A stretch of DNA of 7,274 nt from Paenibacillus sp. FSL H7-0331 (GTDB lineage: Bacteria > Bacillota > Bacilli > Paenibacillales > NBRC-103111): assembly GCF_001956045.1 (NCBI RefSeq), contig NZ_MRTH01000094.1, forward strand, positions 1 through 7,274, read 5' to 3'. This document shows, piece after piece, positions 6,715 to 7,274 of the stretch. Made by a program: the position numbers and the translations under genes. The stretch's first letter is position 1. Each line of letters starts with the position of its first letter. A model generated the notes under the pieces. It did not search any database and was not told where the DNA came from. It saw nothing but the letters and a program-made list of their open reading frames with translations.

Positions 6715-6730
6715 GTACCTGAGTAGTTAC
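6715..6730 (-). repeat. IS66 right terminal inverted repeat
   Basis: GTACCTGAGTAGTTAC is the perfect inverse of the left end. It lies upstream of the transposase start, so it marks the promoter-side end of the element. Confidence 0.9.
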
Positions 6731-6738
6731 GATAAATG
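6731..6738 (+). repeat. Target-site duplication, right copy
   Basis: GATAAATG is identical to 5130-5137 and directly abuts the right inverted repeat. Confidence 0.9.
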
Positions 6739-6994
6739 TAACCAAATCGGGGGGACTTATCCGGAGTTTCTTTTATTGCATAAAGCTAGTACTTATGTTG
6801 TGTTTGTGAAGAAAAACGGATCATCTAAGTGTATGGGATTTCCCATAACTTATTATGAGGGAGAACAGATACCTGGCTAAATGAAAAATGGACGCATTGA
6901 AGAAAGAAGTTGCTTCCTTACAGTAACTCCATTGCACTATCGTTCCCAGTTCGTAATGAGAGAACCCTATTTTTTCTCTAGAAAGGCCACGTAA
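6739..6994 (+). pseudogene. Possible 3' part of the IS66-split reading frame, with an in-frame stop
   Basis: Continuing the frame that enters at the insertion site gives NQIGGTYPEFLLLHKAS, then TYVVFVKKNGSSKCMGFP and ITYYEGEQIPG before a TAA at 6878. An ATG follows directly in the same frame and opens 37 more codons (MKNGRIEERSCFLTVTP to a TAA at 6992). The restored piece up to the first stop is 73 codons. The mix of aromatic, Gly and Lys residues looks protein-like, but I recognise no family. A 61-codon minus-strand frame (7006 to 6821) overlaps the right part and is an alternative; its start is only 1 nt from the nearest GGAG, so it is less likely. Apart from this, the ~300 bp between the element and the HIT gene show no gene. 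Confidence 0.3.
6832..6847. repeat. 16-bp palindrome
   Basis: TATGGGA and TCCCATA are perfect 7-bp arms around TT. The symmetry would suit a dimeric DNA-binding protein, but no promoter is placed near it and it lies inside the possible split reading frame, so function is unproven. Confidence 0.4.
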
Positions 6995-7041
6995 TCTCAG
7001 GTTCATCTCCTACTAGGGTTATCATTCGCTCCTCTTAGACC

Positions 7042-7274
7042 TTAAATGTTTTCCTTTATCCAAGAACGTAACTTATCAGCATAGAAAGAGCGTTCACCTG
7101 GATCGGACTGAGAACCCGTTGTCAGATAAAGTTGATCATTCACATATCTAGGGTAAACATGGAGATGATAATGCCACACGTCTTGATTACCAGCAGGCTC
7201 ATTATGTTGCCGCGTAGAAATCCCATCACATCCATATGTACTTTTCATTGCAAACGCTGTAAGCTGAGCCGCGC
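7042..7274 (-). CDS. HIT (histidine triad) family protein, 5'-truncated by window edge
   Basis: The frame enters from the right edge (first full codon at 7272) and gives the C-terminal 76 residues; the ATG at 7248 is internal, since AAQLTAFA precedes it in frame. The peptide carries the family's C-terminal core: GISTRQHNEPAGNQDVWHYHLHVYPRY. HYHLHV is the H-phi-H-phi-H-phi triad, whose middle His is the nucleophile that takes up the nucleotidyl group. The upstream Asn of QHNEPAG and the Gln of GNQDVWH are also in the expected places. HIT proteins are small cytoplasmic nucleotide hydrolases or transferases acting on dinucleoside polyphosphates or AMP-conjugates. The PRY followed by a short tail (ERSFYADKLRSWIKENI) suits a small stand-alone HIT protein. 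Substrate is not determined, and no operon partner is visible downstream. Confidence 0.9.
   Translation of the reverse strand, partial: AAQLTAFAMKSTYGCDGISTRQHNEPAGNQDVWHYHLHVYPRYVNDQLYLTTGSQSDPGERSFYADKLRSWIKENI

Larger units (their letters stand above)
5138..6730 (-). mobile_element. Complete IS66-family insertion sequence, single-gene type
   Basis: The 1593-bp element is bounded by 16-bp perfect terminal inverted repeats, GTAACTACTCAGGTAC at 5138-5153 and its reverse complement at 6715-6730. They begin with the GTAA typical of IS66 ends. An exact 8-bp duplication flanks it. Its only gene is the transposase, on the minus strand; the tnpA and tnpB accessory genes of classical IS66 are absent. 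Single-gene IS66 relatives of this size form the ISBst12-like subgroup known in Firmicutes. The exact ends and duplication show it arrived by transposition and point to recent insertion. The transposase carries one frameshift, so this copy is probably non-autonomous as sequenced. Confidence 0.9.

Noticed and set aside
5811..6722. Several plus-strand frames of 60-180 codons inside the IS66 element.
   Set aside because: They are antisense shadows of the transposase, which carries all family motifs on the minus strand.
6821..7006. 61-codon minus-strand frame between IS66 and the HIT gene.
   Set aside because: Spacing to the GGAG is about 1 nt, no homology is recognised, and it is antisense to the more protein-like frame restored across the IS66 site.
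1..7274. CRISPR arrays, tRNA or rRNA genes, phage modules, toxin-antitoxin pairs.
   Set aside because: Scanning both strands by eye shows no regular direct repeats with spacers, no cloverleaf or rRNA signatures and no recognisable phage or toxin-antitoxin proteins.

Overview
The window looks like a chromosomal accessory segment from a Gram-positive endospore-former of the Paenibacillus/Brevibacillus type. This rests on four things: a secreted protein with three S-layer homology (SLH) repeats beside an Ig-domain surface protein, AGGAGG-like ribosome binding sites with GTG/TTG/ATG starts, a TmrB-like P-loop protein, and a short single-gene IS66-family element. The genus is inferred; no rRNA or housekeeping marker is present.

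Layout. Bases 1-1044 (+) hold the C-terminal 347 codons of a large Ig-like-domain surface protein. A 23-nt GC-rich hairpin (1068-1090) separates it from a complete 731-residue SLH-anchored protein (1119-3314, +) with a signal peptide, a cadherin-like beta-sandwich, two modules that each end in the same HFTKFA motif, and three SLH repeats. The two genes are probably co-transcribed or co-evolved cell-envelope proteins. A weak hairpin follows the SLH gene.

Bases 3368-4460 are a gene graveyard. They hold the 5' end of an IS110-family transposase behind a strong hairpin that buries its ribosome binding site, the C-terminal half of a nitrilase-like (carbon-nitrogen hydrolase) gene with a one-base deletion in an A run, and about 500 bp with no convincing gene but with a block of nested inverted repeats at 4328-4433.

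Bases 4461-5012 (-) encode an apparently intact 183-residue TmrB-like P-loop protein. A complete 1593-bp IS66-family element (5138-6730) lies upstream of it. It has 16-bp perfect terminal inverted repeats and an 8-bp target duplication (GATAAATG). Its only gene, a DDE transposase on the minus strand, is broken by one extra G in a run of seven. Excising the element and one repeat copy restores an open + strand frame of 73 codons, so it may have split a small gene or gene remnant. The right edge (7042-7274, -) is the C-terminal part of a HIT-family nucleotide hydrolase/transferase that continues outside the window.

I do not see a convincing new multi-gene system. The signals most worth following are the inverted-repeat block behind the tmrB-like gene, the IS66-split reading frame, and the pattern of single-base indels, two of them in homopolymers, which could be real decay or sequencing error.
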